Below, one piece after another: positions 1 to 10,512 of a stretch of DNA of 44,577 bases (its first letter is position 1; each line of letters opens with the position of its first letter). Position numbers and translations under genes: made by a program. The notes under the pieces are model-generated. The model was not told the DNA's origin. It saw nothing but the letters and a program-made list of their open reading frames with translations, and made no database searches. The stretch lies in contig CAQBGY010000002.1 of NCBI GenBank assembly GCA_948759685.1, positions 1-44,577 on the forward strand. Direction: 5' to 3'. The stretch is from an uncultured Eubacterium sp. (GTDB lineage Bacteria; Bacillota_A; Clostridia; Lachnospirales; Lachnospiraceae).

Positions 1-46
1 TCGGATAGTCCGCCAAACAGTTAAATTAAGCGACTTCACGTCGCAC
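1..46 (-). mobile_element. 5' end of a group II intron (candidate, continues off the left edge)
   Basis: Read on the minus strand, the helicase coding sequence runs up to the codons for FDAYSW and is then followed at position 46 by GTGCGACGTGAAGTCGC. GTGYG is the conserved 5' end of bacterial group II introns, and the sequence just after it looks like the start of intron domain I. The helicase reading frame stops six codons into this sequence, exactly where related helicases, as I recall them, continue with Q and a long C-terminal domain. The exon/intron boundary would be 47/46. The rest of the ribozyme, the intron-encoded reverse transcriptase and the second exon would lie outside the window. 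An ordinary nonsense truncation is the alternative. Confidence 0.7.
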
Positions 47-3000
47 CCAGGAATAAGCGTCAAAGGTTCCTTTTGTAACATAGCGGTAGATTGCCACCTC
101 GTCATTCTCGTTGCCCTGCCTTACACCACGCCCTTCCCGCTGCTCTATGCAGGAGGGCTTCCACGGGCAGTCTACATGGTGCATCGCCGTAATGTGCGCC
201 TGCACGTTTACACCCGTTCCGCACTGGTCCGTTGAACCGATCAGTATCTTCTTTTTGCCGCTCCGCATATCCCTGAAAAGCGCCTCCCGTTGTGCATCGG
301 TCTTTGCGTCGTGTATAAAAGCGATTTCCTCTGCCGGGATTCCCTGTTTTACCAGTTCGGTTTTCAGGTAATTGTAAATGTCAAACTGACCGCCGTTTTT
401 GATGCGCTCCGCCCAGTCAGGCGTCCATGCCGTTTTTGGTGTGCCGATGTCAGAGAAAATAAGCTGGCAGCCGATCTTACCGTCCTTGTTTCCGGCAAAA
501 TATTCGGCTGCCACGTTTGCTGCTACCTTATTCAGTTTCCCGTCCGGGTTGTCCGGCGCATGAAGTTCCAGAAGTCTTGCGTCCGTCCCTAAAAGCCTTG
601 CTTCTCCCGTTATTTTTAGGAAATTGTCCTCTTTCGGATCAACGCCGCCCCCATGAATTGCCTCCGCACGTTTCGCAAATTCCTCCATGACCTGTTTCAC
701 ATACCAGTCCGGCTCGCTCTCCACGATGATCGGCTTGCCACTCCTTAATGCGGGTACTGGAAGGTTTAGCATATCGGGAGTCTGCACGTCTGCCACCTCA
801 CGGAATGAGGTCATAAGCTCCGGCACGTTTGTAAACTTGTTGAAACGGCTCTTGAAGCGGAAACCGCTGCCTTCAACAGTCAGTTCCAGTGCGGTTGTCA
901 CTTCCCCGAAGTTTGACGCCCATGAATCAAAATGGTAAATACCCATCCGTTCCAGTGTCCTTTTCTGTAAATAAAGCTGCATCACATACAGCTCACACAT
1001 GGTATTGCTCACAGGCGTTCCGGTTGCGAACACGATGCCCCTGCCGTCATTGATTTCATCAAGATACTGGCATTTCAGGTACATATCCATTGCCTTTTTT
1101 GAGCCTGTACTGGATATGCCCGAAACATTGTTGATTTTGGAGAAAATCGACAAATTTTTAAAATGGTGCGCCTCGTCCACCATGACGGAATCTATGCCCA
1201 GTTCCTCAAAGGTAATCAGGTCATCTTTTCGGCTTTCATCGGTCAGTTCCTTTAACTGCTCTTCCAGTTTTTTCTTCTGTGCCTCCATCTGCTTGATGGT
1301 CCACTGCTCCCCCTTTTCCGCCTTGATTTCATCAATCGCATAAGAAATTTCCTGTATCTGTGCCTGCAGCATACGCTCTTTCCGCTCTTTTGAGATTGGT
1401 ATCTTCTCAAACTGCGAGTGCGACATGATGATACAGTCATAATCCCCGGTTGCGATACGGGATACAAACTGTTTCCTGCGGCTTTTTTCAAAGTCACGTT
1501 CCGTTGCCACAAGGATATTTGCGGACGGGTAAAGCCGCATGAACTCCCCTGCTGTCTGCCCCACGATGGACTTCGGAACCACAATGACGTTCTTATTGGC
1601 AAGACCAAGCCGCCGCTGTTCCATACACGCCGCCATCATCGTAAAAGTTTTTCCTGCCCCTACACAATGCGCCAGCAGGGTGTTCCCGCCGAGAAGGACT
1701 CTTGCGATTGCATTTTTCTGGTGGTCACGCAGCTTAATCTCCGGGTTCATGCCGGGGAATGTCAGGTGCGAACCGTCATATTCCCGCAGTCGGATATTGT
1801 TGAATGTCTCATTGTAATAATCAACATATTTCTGCCGCCGCTCCGGATCTTTGAATATCCAGCTTTTGAAAGCCTCCTTCATCTGGTTCTGCTTTTCTCT
1901 TGCAAGCATGGTTTCCTTTTTATTGACCTCATAGTGGTATTTGCCATCACCGTCGTCGATCCTGTCCCGGACGGTAACGGTACGCAGGTTTAAGGTTTCC
2001 TCAAAAATGGAATAGGCGTCGATCCGCTTTGTGCCGTAAGTCTCCGTTGCCGCAATGGAACTGTTGTCCATGCTTTTTCTTTCAATGAACCAGTTCATGT
2101 TGTAAGTGTTGAGCTTTAACTGTATTCCTGAATTTGTGTACTGTGTCCGTACTGCCCTTGCCCTGGGCGGTGTTTTCAGAAGCTCATAGATGAACTGCTC
2201 ATAATCCTGCGGCTCAATCCATGTGGTTCCGATGCGCACGTCGATTTCCGATGCATCAAGTCGCTCCGGCTGCACACTTTTCAGCGCCTCCACATTTGCA
2301 CCGAACAGCTCCGGGTTCTCTTTCTGGTAAGCCTCCGCAATCCTCAACTTGTCACGCACGTTGCCGGACAGGTATTCATCTGCTGTTTTCCATCCCATGT
2401 TCAGGTTGTCGGGGTTGTATTCCGTAGGTTCCAGATACACAAGCCCTTCCAAGTCTTTCAGAAGTACCGACCTTTTTATTTCCGCCTCCGCATCCGGTGA
2501 GAGTGTGCTGCCTTCCGGCAGGCTCTCCATCTCATTACTGATGTCGGGTTCATAAATGCTCAGCATAAACGGGATATTGACCGTCCCAAACTCATTAACG
2601 GATACATTCAGCGCCTCAACCGCTGTCTCCACACGCTCCACCTGAATCTTTGCACGGATTGTCTGTTTATAGAACATATCCGCTTTTTCTACCCTCCCAT
2701 CTTCGTCCACGACTTCAAGGGAACATAACAGCGGATAATCCGCATCGTCACGGAATGCCTGCTGGTTCCCCCGCCCGGTCAGCGGTCCATATTTTTTTAC
2801 ATAAGAATCGTATTTGTCATTGAGAAGTTTCTGCTGTGAAGCTAATTCCTCGCTGCTGCACCCTTCCGTCTGGATAAAGATAAGCTGTCTTGTGATTGTG
2901 CGGATTTCATCCATGTTCCGTATGCGTTCCTCCGCCGTTGCCGACACTTCCTTGCGGTACATTACGGAGTTTTCACGGTAATAGAGTTTTCCGTCCACAA

Positions 3001-6000
3001 AGGTATAGGTGTAATTCTTCACATCGGGATCAGCCTCAATGATGTCCTCTGTCTTTTCCTCATCCCCTGCAAGTTCCGCCACATCGGTAATCCTGCCGGA
3101 AATCTGCCCTACTGCCGTTTTCAGTGCGTCTTTTAAGTCGAAATTTTCATCATGGTTGACGCAGCTTGTGTATTTGCTGCCGTTCCCAAACATGCGGGTG
3201 TCATATTCCATTGTTCCGAGCATCATCTCCGGATGCTCCACAAAATAGGAGTTTACCGCAATGCCGTTTTCCGTCCTGCCAAGATGCACCCAGTCCGGCT
3301 CCGATACAATCTTCCGTTCCCGCTTTTGCAGGAATATGATGTCGCTTGTGACATCGGTTCCCGCACTGTCCTTAAAGGCGCTACTGGGAAGGCGGATTGC
3401 GCCGAGCAGCTCCGCCCGTTCCGCAATGTATTTCCTTACTGAAGGGTTTGCCTTGTCAAGTGTTCCCTTGCTTGTGATGAATGCCACAATGCCGCCCGGT
3501 CTGACCTTATCCAGTGTCTTTGCAAAAAAGTAATCATGGATACGGAAATTGTGCTTTGCATATTTTGCATCATAGAGCTTGTAATCCCCGAAAGGCACGT
3601 TGCCCACCGCAACATCGAAAAAATTGTCAGGGTACTGTGTTTCCTCAAATCCTTTTACCTTTATCTGTGCTTTGGGGTATAGCAGCTTTGCGATCCGTCC
3701 GCTGATGTCATCCTTTTCCACGCCATAAAGCCTGCTCTCCTGCATGGATTCCGGCAGCGTCCCAAAAAAATGACCGACGCCAAGCGCCGGCTCTAAAATG
3801 CTGCCTTTTTGAAACCCGAATTTTTCCAGTGCGTCATAAACTGCCTGCGTGATGACGGGGGAAGTATAAAATGCCGTATTGACTGTTTCCCTTGCATCCT
3901 CATATTCCGGCGTGGAAAGGAGTTCTTTCAGCTCCGCATACTCTTTCTGCCAGCCCTCATTCCTTTCATCAAATGCCTGCGGTATGCCGCCCCACCCTAC
4001 ATAACGGGCAAGTGTCTTTTGTTCCTCCGGTGTGGCGTTCCTGCCCTCATGTTCTATCTGCTTTAACAGCCGGATTGCCTCCACGTTCCACTGGTATCTT
4101 GTTTTCTGCCCGCCTTTGGGAAGTTCTTCGTCCTCAAAATGGAAATTCCCTTTGCGTTGCCTGCTTGTGAGGGCTTTCACTTTATCCTCAAACTGTTTTT
4201 CTAAATCGGATTTTTTCTCATAAGGCGTTCTGGCATATTCCGCCGCATACTCATTTATGCGCCGTTGTATGACAAATGATTTTGCCCGGATCAGGTATTC
4301 CATAATGGAATAAAGCTGTTCATAGGTTGCAGAAAGTTTTTTCCGCTCCCCGTCCCGTGTCTTGAGGTCTACTACAAAGGAGTCCCTGCTCTGCACATAC
4401 TCAACCAGACCGTAAGCATTGTTATGATATGCCTTTGTCTGTTCCTTGTCCTCCATGTGGTTTATGGTGCGGTTCAGAAAATACAGCTTATCCTCTTTTG
4501 TCAGGCTGCTTTCCGACACCATCTGCAAAAACGGCTGATATGGCGTGACTGCGGAACATTTTGTCAGATAGATTTCCAGTGCGTCACGCAGATCCTCATC
4601 CATTGCCTCCACCTGCCGCAGCGCCTCCGGGAACAGACTGCCCGCAGCGGGCTTTGCCACACTCCCGTCAGAATTGATAATGTCCCCCTCCACACGTTCT
4701 GCCGTTTCCGTCATTTTAGGTGTATCTGCCTGTCCATTTTCCTGTTGTATTACAGGTGTTTCTTCCTGCACGTTTTCCGCTGTCTGTTGCGTTTCCGGTA
4801 TTTCTTCCGTAACTTCCTGCTGCTCTGGTTCCTGCCCTTTCTGTATTTCCTCCGCCTGTCCGTCAATACTGACTGCCTCAAAATCCGGCTCCTGCCGCAT
4901 ACGCTCCTTGTACTCATGGTAAATCTCCATGAACCACGGCATGGCGGCAAACGCTTTTGGGGCTTCTTTGAAACGCTCAAATATCCCTTCTGTCAGATAA
5001 TCATTTTCCTCTATCATGTGAAGGATCAGGTCAGCACAGTAACGGTAATCCACACGCTTTTCCCCTTTTGTGCCATCCGCCCGTGGATAGGAGATTTCAA
5101 TGCCGCCATTATCCCTGCTGATTTTGCATTTTCCATAGGAATTGTCTGTATATTCCGACATAAAGAAGCCTTCCCGCTGTTCCCCATATACATTTGCAAG
5201 GAATCCGGCTTTGCTCTCCATATTCATGTTTGTGGTAAAAATGTCATAGATCAGTGTCTTTACGGAGATATACTGGATTTCTTCGTTGAAATATGCCTTT
5301 AACGGTTCCAGCCACAGGTTTTCCTCCTGCTTTTCTGATTCTTCGGCGGTAAGCTCCACTGTGTCAAAGGTTTTCCGGTGGATAAATTTATCCTTGTCCG
5401 GGTTATGGCTTGAATACCTGTCGTGTTCAAGCTGTCCCATCACATCATATGGAATCCTGTTATCCCTGTGTGGTCTGTCAAACACAAGCACTTCATCAAA
5501 CAGATAGTCATAGAGCTGCCTGCCATGCCATACGTTTTCCCCGTTGCTTGCAATGACCTCATCATAGGCATCGTCCCATGAAACTTCCATCTGCTCCTGT
5601 ATGCCTGTCTGTGCAAAAACCATTTGCAGGGTGTTTATGCGGTTCTGCTGATGCTGTCCTGCATCTTCCGAAAGAAACTTATCTGCCTCTTCTTTATAAG
5701 TCTTTATCCATGATACATTCGGGCGTTCTTCCATCACACGGTCAATTTCAGAATAAGGCGCATAGGTCTGATATACACCGTCAGCAATCATGCTTTCCAC
5801 ATAAGCCGCACAGTCCCACCAGTCAAGCTCCGTTTTCCATTTCGTGCCTTCCCCGTCGTAATATTCAATGGAAATGCCTTCTTTTGTCTGCTCTATGTCA
5901 CATCTGCCGTAACGGTTTTCAAAATGATTATCTATGCCTGCAGCGTAAATATTTTTGCCGAGCATCCTTTCAATAAACTGTACCTTGTCACTCATGGGCA

Positions 6001-7786
6001 GCTCTTTTGTGAACACCTCATAAATCAGCATGTTTGGGACCGGACTCCAGAAACTCTTCTGGAAAAACTCATCCATAGCCTCCTGCCACACAGCCGCCGA
6101 TACTTTGTCAGGATCAAATGCCTTTGGCGGGGTATAATATTCCCCTGTCATTATCAGCGCACCCAGTTCACGCTCTATGGCTTTCCAGTTCATATAGCTT
6201 TCTTTTTCGATTCCGCCCTCACGCCACTCAAACCGGAATCCCTTTGCATGAAACGAGTCATACCCGTGCAGCCCGTCCCCCTCAAGGGGCCAGCCTGCAC
6301 CGCCCTGTCCGTATTCCTTACGGATTGCCTTTACACGTTCACCCGGATCGGAAATATCCTGAAACATTGCATAGATACGCCTTTTACCATGTTCAAACCC
6401 GCTGCCCCGCATAAGCGCCTCTTTCACATATTCATGCGGCACGGTAAGCACCTGTTCCGGCTTCTGGTAGGAATATTCACTGGGCAGTGTCATATCCCCG
6501 TTTTGGGCAACAAAAAAGGAAGCCTGTTCATAGCTTCCTTTCTGTGTGTCAGAACTTCCTAAAGAATTGATTTCATTCAGTTCCTGCTCAATTTCCCGGT
6601 TAAGTTCTGCCTTCCTTATATCCTGCTGCTCACTGTCCCCTAATGGAACTTCATCACTACTTCCTTCATCACGATTTCTTCTGCCTGCATCCTCGCCTGC
6701 TGGCGTAGCTGCCACATCTCCATTGTCGAGTTTCTGTCCCCCGGCGGGTTGTTTTTCAGGTAGCTGTTCTCCAGTTCGTCCATCATCCGGTTCGCCTCGT
6801 TCTCCACTTCCTGCATCTTCTCCGCCAGTTTCCCGAACCTCTTTAATGTCCGGTATCTGTCGTTGTGGTTCTCTTTCAGGTACTCCATCGCCCTCACTGC
6901 GAATTTCCCCAAGTTTGTCATGCTCACCGTTTCCTCCGGTGCCGTAAGCAGCGGGTACAGCATCCCGTCCGCTCCCTCGTGATACGTCATTGTTATCTCT
7001 GCCATTTGCAATACTCCTTTCTTCCATCTGCTTCAAATCATTTGCTATGCCTCTCAGCACTTCACAGGATATATCGCTGAGCAGAGATCCTAAACGGTAG
7101 ACTTCCTCCTCTTTCGTAAATGCGGTAATAAAGGAGAAATCCTGTTTTTCAGTGGGAAGATCAAAGCCGCATCTTGTAAATACCGCATACATGACGCTTC
7201 TTTTTAACGCTTCTACTGCCGTAATCTCTTGCACTCTGCCATTTTCTGTTATCTGTTTGTTTCCTGCCAAATTCGTGAACTCAGTGATACGCTCACTAAA
7301 TTCTGAGTCCATTATGACTCCGATTCTGCTTTCTGTAAAGTCTTTTAGGAAAGATTTATCAGATTCTTTTCCTTCCGGCAGGACAGTCCCCTCTTTTTCC
7401 CTCGGAACAATGCCCTCTTTGTCCCGTAACCACGCAGAGTAGGCTTTCATGGTGTTCTTATCAAGCTCCCATGTCAGGCGGCTTTTCCTGCCCCCGGTAT
7501 CGGATATGTCGAAAACATACCGCATTTCCGGTTTTAAGGCTCTTGACGGGAAGATTGCGATACCCTTGCTGCCACGCCTTACATACCGCCCTACCTTTTT
7601 CCATGTGTCGAAGTCTGCAATCAACTTTGCCCCCGGTCTCTGCATATAGACCATAAGGATATTGTCAAACTCATAGCGGTAGAGCTGCCCCGTAAGCCTG
7701 CATATGCTCTTCCATGCCCGTCCGTTTCCGGTCACTTCATCTATGGCAGCATCATACAGCTTTGATGTCTTAGTGTCTGCGCTCAT
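26..7786 (-). CDS. Giant ArdC-like / N6-adenine methylase-like / SNF2-type helicase protein, 3' end interrupted
   Basis: This 2586-residue protein probably protects or remodels element DNA during conjugation. Residues 1-130 resemble the ArdC antirestriction N-domain, with [17 protein letters not shown] followed by a GSKGIAIFP motif. Residues about 260-400 form a Gly/Glu/Arg-rich hydrophilic linker that overlaps a nested gene. A methylase-like fold follows, with EPALGVG near 1333 and GNVPFG (an NPPF-like motif) near 1396. The C-terminal third is a superfamily 2 helicase: GAGKT near 2042, VDEAHH near 2200, TGTPVSN near 2255 and [10 protein letters not shown] near 2553. The start at 7786 has AAAGGGGG upstream. 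The last six codons, after FDAYSW, are read from the putative group II intron, so the genuine C-terminal domain is missing here. It is the last gene of the leftward train in the window. Individual domain calls are by motif only. Confidence 0.85.
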   Translation of the reverse strand: MSADTKTSKLYDAAIDEVTGNGRAWKSICRLTGQLYRYEFDNILMVYMQRPGAKLIADFDTWKKVGRYVRRGSKGIAIFPSRALKPEMRYVFDISDTGGRKSRLTWELDKNTMKAYSAWLRDKEGIVPREKEGTVLPEGKESDKSFLKDFTESRIGVIMDSEFSERITEFTNLAGNKQITENGRVQEITAVEALKRSVMYAVFTRCGFDLPTEKQDFSFITAFTKEEEVYRLGSLLSDISCEVLRGIANDLKQMEERSIANGRDNNDVSRGSGRDAVPAAYGTGGNGEHDKLGEIRSEGDGVPEREPQRQIPDIKEVRETGGEDAGSGERGEPDDGRTGEQLPEKQPAGGQKLDNGDVAATPAGEDAGRRNRDEGSSDEVPLGDSEQQDIRKAELNREIEQELNEINSLGSSDTQKGSYEQASFFVAQNGDMTLPSEYSYQKPEQVLTVPHEYVKEALMRGSGFEHGKRRIYAMFQDISDPGERVKAIRKEYGQGGAGWPLEGDGLHGYDSFHAKGFRFEWREGGIEKESYMNWKAIERELGALIMTGEYYTPPKAFDPDKVSAAVWQEAMDEFFQKSFWSPVPNMLIYEVFTKELPMSDKVQFIERMLGKNIYAAGIDNHFENRYGRCDIEQTKEGISIEYYDGEGTKWKTELDWWDCAAYVESMIADGVYQTYAPYSEIDRVMEERPNVSWIKTYKEEADKFLSEDAGQHQQNRINTLQMVFAQTGIQEQMEVSWDDAYDEVIASNGENVWHGRQLYDYLFDEVLVFDRPHRDNRIPYDVMGQLEHDRYSSHNPDKDKFIHRKTFDTVELTAEESEKQEENLWLEPLKAYFNEEIQYISVKTLIYDIFTTNMNMESKAGFLANVYGEQREGFFMSEYTDNSYGKCKISRDNGGIEISYPRADGTKGEKRVDYRYCADLILHMIEENDYLTEGIFERFKEAPKAFAAMPWFMEIYHEYKERMRQEPDFEAVSIDGQAEEIQKGQEPEQQEVTEEIPETQQTAENVQEETPVIQQENGQADTPKMTETAERVEGDIINSDGSVAKPAAGSLFPEALRQVEAMDEDLRDALEIYLTKCSAVTPYQPFLQMVSESSLTKEDKLYFLNRTINHMEDKEQTKAYHNNAYGLVEYVQSRDSFVVDLKTRDGERKKLSATYEQLYSIMEYLIRAKSFVIQRRINEYAAEYARTPYEKKSDLEKQFEDKVKALTSRQRKGNFHFEDEELPKGGQKTRYQWNVEAIRLLKQIEHEGRNATPEEQKTLARYVGWGGIPQAFDERNEGWQKEYAELKELLSTPEYEDARETVNTAFYTSPVITQAVYDALEKFGFQKGSILEPALGVGHFFGTLPESMQESRLYGVEKDDISGRIAKLLYPKAQIKVKGFEETQYPDNFFDVAVGNVPFGDYKLYDAKYAKHNFRIHDYFFAKTLDKVRPGGIVAFITSKGTLDKANPSVRKYIAERAELLGAIRLPSSAFKDSAGTDVTSDIIFLQKRERKIVSEPDWVHLGRTENGIAVNSYFVEHPEMMLGTMEYDTRMFGNGSKYTSCVNHDENFDLKDALKTAVGQISGRITDVAELAGDEEKTEDIIEADPDVKNYTYTFVDGKLYYRENSVMYRKEVSATAEERIRNMDEIRTITRQLIFIQTEGCSSEELASQQKLLNDKYDSYVKKYGPLTGRGNQQAFRDDADYPLLCSLEVVDEDGRVEKADMFYKQTIRAKIQVERVETAVEALNVSVNEFGTVNIPFMLSIYEPDISNEMESLPEGSTLSPDAEAEIKRSVLLKDLEGLVYLEPTEYNPDNLNMGWKTADEYLSGNVRDKLRIAEAYQKENPELFGANVEALKSVQPERLDASEIDVRIGTTWIEPQDYEQFIYELLKTPPRARAVRTQYTNSGIQLKLNTYNMNWFIERKSMDNSSIAATETYGTKRIDAYSIFEETLNLRTVTVRDRIDDGDGKYHYEVNKKETMLAREKQNQMKEAFKSWIFKDPERRQKYVDYYNETFNNIRLREYDGSHLTFPGMNPEIKLRDHQKNAIARVLLGGNTLLAHCVGAGKTFTMMAACMEQRRLGLANKNVIVVPKSIVGQTAGEFMRLYPSANILVATERDFEKSRRKQFVSRIATGDYDCIIMSHSQFEKIPISKERKERMLQAQIQEISYAIDEIKAEKGEQWTIKQMEAQKKKLEEQLKELTDESRKDDLITFEELGIDSVMVDEAHHFKNLSIFSKINNVSGISSTGSKKAMDMYLKCQYLDEINDGRGIVFATGTPVSNTMCELYVMQLYLQKRTLERMGIYHFDSWASNFGEVTTALELTVEGSGFRFKSRFNKFTNVPELMTSFREVADVQTPDMLNLPVPALRSGKPIIVESEPDWYVKQVMEEFAKRAEAIHGGGVDPKEDNFLKITGEARLLGTDARLLELHAPDNPDGKLNKVAANVAAEYFAGNKDGKIGCQLIFSDIGTPKTAWTPDWAERIKNGGQFDIYNYLKTELVKQGIPAEEIAFIHDAKTDAQREALFRDMRSGKKKILIGSTDQCGTGVNVQAHITAMHHVDCPWKPSCIEQREGRGVRQGNENDEVAIYRYVTKGTFDAYSWVRREVA
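6512..6540 (-). terminator. Terminator-like hairpin inside the helicase gene
   Basis: On the minus strand an 8-bp perfect stem (AAGGAAGC paired with GCTTCCTT) is followed by a run of six T. It lies about 100 nt downstream of the stop codon of the nested TnpV-like gene and inside the coding sequence of the giant helicase. It could end a separate tnpV transcript or attenuate the long one. It could also be a coincidence of the codons for GSYEQASFF. Confidence 0.35.
6640..7005 (-). CDS. tnpV: TnpV-like small protein, nested in another frame of the helicase gene
   Basis: This 121-residue frame lies entirely inside the helicase gene, on the same strand but in a different frame. Its start codon ATG at 7005 is preceded by AAAGGAGT with 8 nt between AGGAG and ATG, a textbook ribosome binding site. 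The sequence fits the TnpV family of transposon-encoded proteins: an N-terminal [15 protein letters not shown] strand region, PEE, then [12 protein letters not shown], a [17 protein letters not shown] helix, and a C-terminal [10 protein letters not shown] helix. In the overlapping frame the same bases give only a low-complexity linker. I therefore infer that the TnpV frame is the constrained one here. TnpV has no firmly established function. The alternative is a fossil insertion that now only encodes the linker. Confidence 0.7.
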   Translation of the reverse strand: MAEITMTYHEGADGMLYPLLTAPEETVSMTNLGKFAVRAMEYLKENHNDRYRTLKRFGKLAEKMQEVENEANRMMDELENSYLKNNPPGDRNSTMEMWQLRQQARMQAEEIVMKEVVMKFH

Positions 7787-7798
7787 ATACAGCCCCCT

Positions 7799-8038
7799 TT
7801 ATCTGTTTTTCTCCTTTGGCGTTTTTACTGCCTCCTGTTCCTCCATTTCATATATCTGTCTTGCATATTCCAGTTCCTTTTCCTGAAAAATTTCATAGAA
7901 GAACTCTGCAAACCCCTCCCCGTCTGCACGTTCCGGTGCATCCGGCAGGAACTCGCACCACTGTCTGCACGCTTCTTCCAGTACCATAGGGAAAATCTTC
8001 TCCCTGATCTCACTTGCCTTTATATCATCAAATGTCAT
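7799..8038 (-). CDS. Hypothetical small acidic protein (79 aa)
   Basis: I do not recognise this protein. It is short and acidic, with no membrane segment, and is predicted largely helical, with FEEIF/EKELEYARQIYEMEE-type helices and a Lys/Arg tail ending EKNR. Its ribosome binding site GGAGG lies inside the last codons of the upstream methyltransferase gene (8 nt before the ATG). Its stop is 12 nt before the helicase start. It is therefore translationally embedded between an MT-A70 methyltransferase and the giant helicase and is probably co-expressed with both. Confidence 0.75.
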   Translation of the reverse strand: MTFDDIKASEIREKIFPMVLEEACRQWCEFLPDAPERADGEGFAEFFYEIFQEKELEYARQIYEMEEQEAVKTPKEKNR

Positions 8039-8041
8039 ACT

Positions 8042-8605
8042 TTATACCTCCAATATTGATTGCCTGATATCTTTTCCGTCTATCTCGTCCCCAAGACAGT
8101 CCCATCCTTCGTATCTCTGCCTTGCAAACAGTTCTATCCGTGGTAAATCCCCGCACAGTTCCACAATCCGCTCCCGTATTTCATCCGGCTTTTTGCTGTG
8201 TTCCATGATCCTTGCATCGCACACCTGCGGTACATTTATGGAAACCCTCTCTGGTCTGCCTTTTGTGCCGAGGATACAGATTTCCGAACAGGAACGTGTC
8301 CAGAAACCGAGTCCGAAATAAAAGGTATCTGCCTTTTTATTCCTTCTTACCCAGTTAAATCCACAGGTCTGATAACTGAACCCCCACCGCTCCATAACCA
8401 AAAGCCCTTCTGTAAGGAACGGAAAAGTCACCCACAAAAAAAGCACACAGTCATCAGCGGCAATTGCCCCGACAGGCAGCGAACATATATCTTCTATACT
8501 CATTGTGTGGTAATGGTCCTCTGCAACCCCCTGTCCAACTTTCCGGTCATATTTCCACGGCGGATCAGCATAAATGATGTTATATTTTCTTTTTGCGCTA
8601 AACAT
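8042..8605 (-). CDS. MT-A70 family N6-adenine methyltransferase, copy 1
   Basis: This 187-residue protein carries the DPPW catalytic motif in YADPPWKYD near residue 15, plus LFLWVTFP and the C-terminal RQRYEGWDCLGDEI block of MT-A70 methylases. Members transfer a methyl group from S-adenosylmethionine to adenine N6, here presumably in DNA. I chose ATG at 8605, with GGGAGG 9 nt upstream, over a TTG one codon earlier. It is a close paralogue of the adjacent gene at 8598-9161: the last 60 or so residues are nearly identical, while the residues after DPPW differ. The two genes overlap by 8 nt, so they are a tandem duplication translated together. Likely role: marking element DNA against host restriction (inference). 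Confidence 0.9.
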   Translation of the reverse strand: MFSAKRKYNIIYADPPWKYDRKVGQGVAEDHYHTMSIEDICSLPVGAIAADDCVLFLWVTFPFLTEGLLVMERWGFSYQTCGFNWVRRNKKADTFYFGLGFWTRSCSEICILGTKGRPERVSINVPQVCDARIMEHSKKPDEIRERIVELCGDLPRIELFARQRYEGWDCLGDEIDGKDIRQSILEV

Positions 8606-9161
8606 CAAGTATTGCCTCCCTTATATCCCTTCCGTCTATTTCATCGCCTAGACAGTCCCATCCTTCGTATCTCTGCCTTGCAAACAGTTCTATCCGTGGT
8701 AAATCCCCGCACAGTTCCACAATCCGCTCCCGTATCTCGTCCGGCTTTTTGCTGTGCTCCATAATCCTTGCATCGCACACCTGCGGCACAGCTTTTGATA
8801 CCCTCTTTGGTCTGCCTTTTGTACCGAGAATACAGATTTCCGAATTGGAACGTGTCCAGAAACCGAGTCCCATAAAGAACGTGTCTGCTTTTTTATTCCG
8901 TTTTACCCAGTTGAACCCGCAGGTCTTATAGGTAAATCCCCATGCCTCCATGACAGATATTCCTTCAATTAAACAGGGGAAAGTGATCCACAAAAAAAGG
9001 ATACAGTCGTCATCGGCTATTCTTCCAACAGGCAATGACCGTATATCCTCAATGTTCATTGTATGATAATGATTTTCTGCGCTTCTCCCCTCCCCCTTTT
9101 TAGAATATACCTTATACTGCCACGGCGGATCAGCATAAATGATGTTATATTTCTTTCCCAA
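8598..9161 (-). CDS. MT-A70 family N6-adenine methyltransferase, copy 2
   Basis: This 187-residue paralogue of the next gene has YADPPWQYK near residue 12, LFLWITFP, a long GFWTRS.SEICILGTKGRP block and the same RQRYEGWDCLGDEIDG C-terminus. The start is TTG at 9161, chosen because AGGAGG lies 10 nt upstream inside the end of the preceding gene and no ATG is better placed. The two copies differ most between the DPPW motif and the first conserved helix (VYSKKGEGRSAENHYH here versus DRKVGQGVAEDHYH). This would be consistent with divergence in target recognition or with assembly as a heteromeric pair. Neither can be shown from sequence alone. Confidence 0.9.
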   Translation of the reverse strand: MGKKYNIIYADPPWQYKVYSKKGEGRSAENHYHTMNIEDIRSLPVGRIADDDCILFLWITFPCLIEGISVMEAWGFTYKTCGFNWVKRNKKADTFFMGLGFWTRSNSEICILGTKGRPKRVSKAVPQVCDARIMEHSKKPDEIRERIVELCGDLPRIELFARQRYEGWDCLGDEIDGRDIREAILDV

Positions 9162-9166
9162 TAAAA

Positions 9167-9538
9167 CTATGCCTCCTGTACCTTGATCAGTGTGGAAAAC
9201 AGCTTGTATTCTTCCTTATCCATCTCCACGGTAAAGGAAACGGCATTTTCCCGGCGCTCTGACCTGTCCGCTGCTTTCTTTATCTTCTTTGCCAGACGCA
9301 GGAGTACAAAGTTCTCTTTGGAAAGCTCCATGCACTCCTTAAAGGGCATTTCCTGTGCTTCAAGCTGCCCCTGTCTTGCCTGTATTTCCTCCGCAAGCCT
9401 TGATTCAACTGTCATTACATCCGCATTATCTATGGATACTTCCGCCTTTGTCCTGCCGGAACGCTCCCACTCCTTATGAAGCAGCTTTACCAGATGCTCC
9501 ATGTTTCTAACTGTTTCTTTTCCTGATATTTTTTCCAT
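9167..9538 (-). CDS. Hypothetical helical protein (123 aa)
   Basis: I recognise no domain. The protein is hydrophilic with long predicted helices (a VESRLAEEIQARQGQLEAQEMPF segment with coiled-coil character in the middle) and a final strand-rich stretch, SFTVEMDKEEYKLFSTLIKV. There is no signal peptide or membrane segment. GGGGGAAA lies upstream of its ATG, and its own 3' end supplies the AGGAGG for the first MT-A70 gene, so the two are translationally linked. Confidence 0.7.
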   Translation of the reverse strand: MEKISGKETVRNMEHLVKLLHKEWERSGRTKAEVSIDNADVMTVESRLAEEIQARQGQLEAQEMPFKECMELSKENFVLLRLAKKIKKAADRSERRENAVSFTVEMDKEEYKLFSTLIKVQEA

Positions 9539-9553
9539 ATGATTTCCCCCTTT

Positions 9554-10465
9554 TCAGCGTGCTTGTCCCGATATTTTTTTCTGTTCTTCTTTCGCATGAT
9601 ACATTCCGTCATACATTCCCCTGTCAAGCATTTTATCGAACACGTCCGGCTCACTTGTCCCAAAAGTGTTTTCAAGACAATCCCTTGCTGCATTTCTTAC
9701 CCTCTCCGGCAGTCCCTCTTTCTGCTCCACATTCTTCTGCATCCAGAAATCCTTCCGTATCTTATCCCGCAGGTCTGAAACATTCTCCACCCTGTCAGGC
9801 TCTCCATACTCCTGTTTGAGAATGTCAAAGTCAATCCTTGTAATGTCATTCCCTAAATAAACGCCATGATCCCACTCTATGCCTGTTACCATGCTGTCAC
9901 TGTCGGGACGTTCCCCTTTTGGGTATCTCTCATAAAACCGGACACCATTCCCCACTATAATCTGGCTGTCCCTCATGCTCATTAACAGCAGATTTTGTGG
10001 GCTTAACGCTGCAAGCACACGGTAGTCATTCCCGTTCATGTTATGAAGCACCTCCCCGGCATGGAAAGTATGCTCCACAGGCTCATAATGCAGGTAAGGG
10101 AACAGCGAATGTCCGTCCGGCTTCATGTTGTATATCCGCAGAACGTCAAGACAGTCCTTAGAGCAGCGTTCCGCATCAAAAGACCATTCGCCATCATTAA
10201 ATCGTCCTGAAAGGAACTCCCTTAACTGCGGCTCACTCCCACAAAATGACGCATGGATACTCTTGTTTGCCGCAAAATACAGATCACTCCAATCTTTCCT
10301 GCCTTCTTTTGTTCCATACAGTGTGCCTATGGCTCCTGCCATATCCTCTGCATGTTCTCCCCACAGCTTTAATGCTGCCTCCATATAATCTGTAAGGTTC
10401 AACAGATAGTTGGTTTCCGTCCCTTTCCGGTTTTCCACCACCATAATCATATCTTCTAATTTCAT
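9554..10465 (-). CDS. Hypothetical protein, long paralogue of the 13447-14061 gene (303 aa)
   Basis: The function is unknown. The first 110 residues (VENRKGTETNYL at the start, then FDAERCSKDCLDVLR) and the last 85 residues align with the shorter protein encoded at 13447-14061. This copy carries an extra central block of about 90 residues (from HSLFPYLHYEP to YLGNDITRIDF) that mentions no catalytic motif I know. It is a soluble, acidic protein without membrane segments. The ATG follows AAAAGGAGG by 5-6 nt, and an intrinsic terminator-like hairpin sits 22 nt before the start codon. The C-terminus is basic and ends in Arg. Confidence 0.75.
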   Translation of the reverse strand: MKLEDMIMVVENRKGTETNYLLNLTDYMEAALKLWGEHAEDMAGAIGTLYGTKEGRKDWSDLYFAANKSIHASFCGSEPQLREFLSGRFNDGEWSFDAERCSKDCLDVLRIYNMKPDGHSLFPYLHYEPVEHTFHAGEVLHNMNGNDYRVLAALSPQNLLLMSMRDSQIIVGNGVRFYERYPKGERPDSDSMVTGIEWDHGVYLGNDITRIDFDILKQEYGEPDRVENVSDLRDKIRKDFWMQKNVEQKEGLPERVRNAARDCLENTFGTSEPDVFDKMLDRGMYDGMYHAKEEQKKISGQAR

Positions 10466-10487
10466 GCTTTCCTCCTTTTATCCGCAT

Positions 10488-10512
10488 AAAAAGACAGCGC
10501 TTATCGGCGCTG
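10488..10512 (-). terminator. Intrinsic terminator between two transfer-region genes
   Basis: On the minus strand CAGCGC and GCGCTG form a 6-bp GC-rich stem with a 6-nt loop, followed by TCTTTTT. The stem begins inside the last codons of the 10501-11106 gene, and the T tract ends 22 nt before the next start codon at 10465. There is no room for a promoter between them. The element must therefore act as partial termination, as attenuation, or as a stabilising 3' end. Confidence 0.65.

Noticed and set aside
4424..5302. Long plus-strand frame of 292 codons opposite the helicase gene
   Set aside because: It is antisense to a gene with clear domains, lacks a ribosome binding site, and has the Cys/Phe/Leu-rich composition typical of shadow frames. 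The same applies to plus-strand frames at 1418-1993, 10657-11481 and 28307-29101.
6546..6947. Plus-strand 133-codon Ser/Pro-rich frame
   Set aside because: It is the antisense shadow of the nested TnpV-like gene and has no ribosome binding site.
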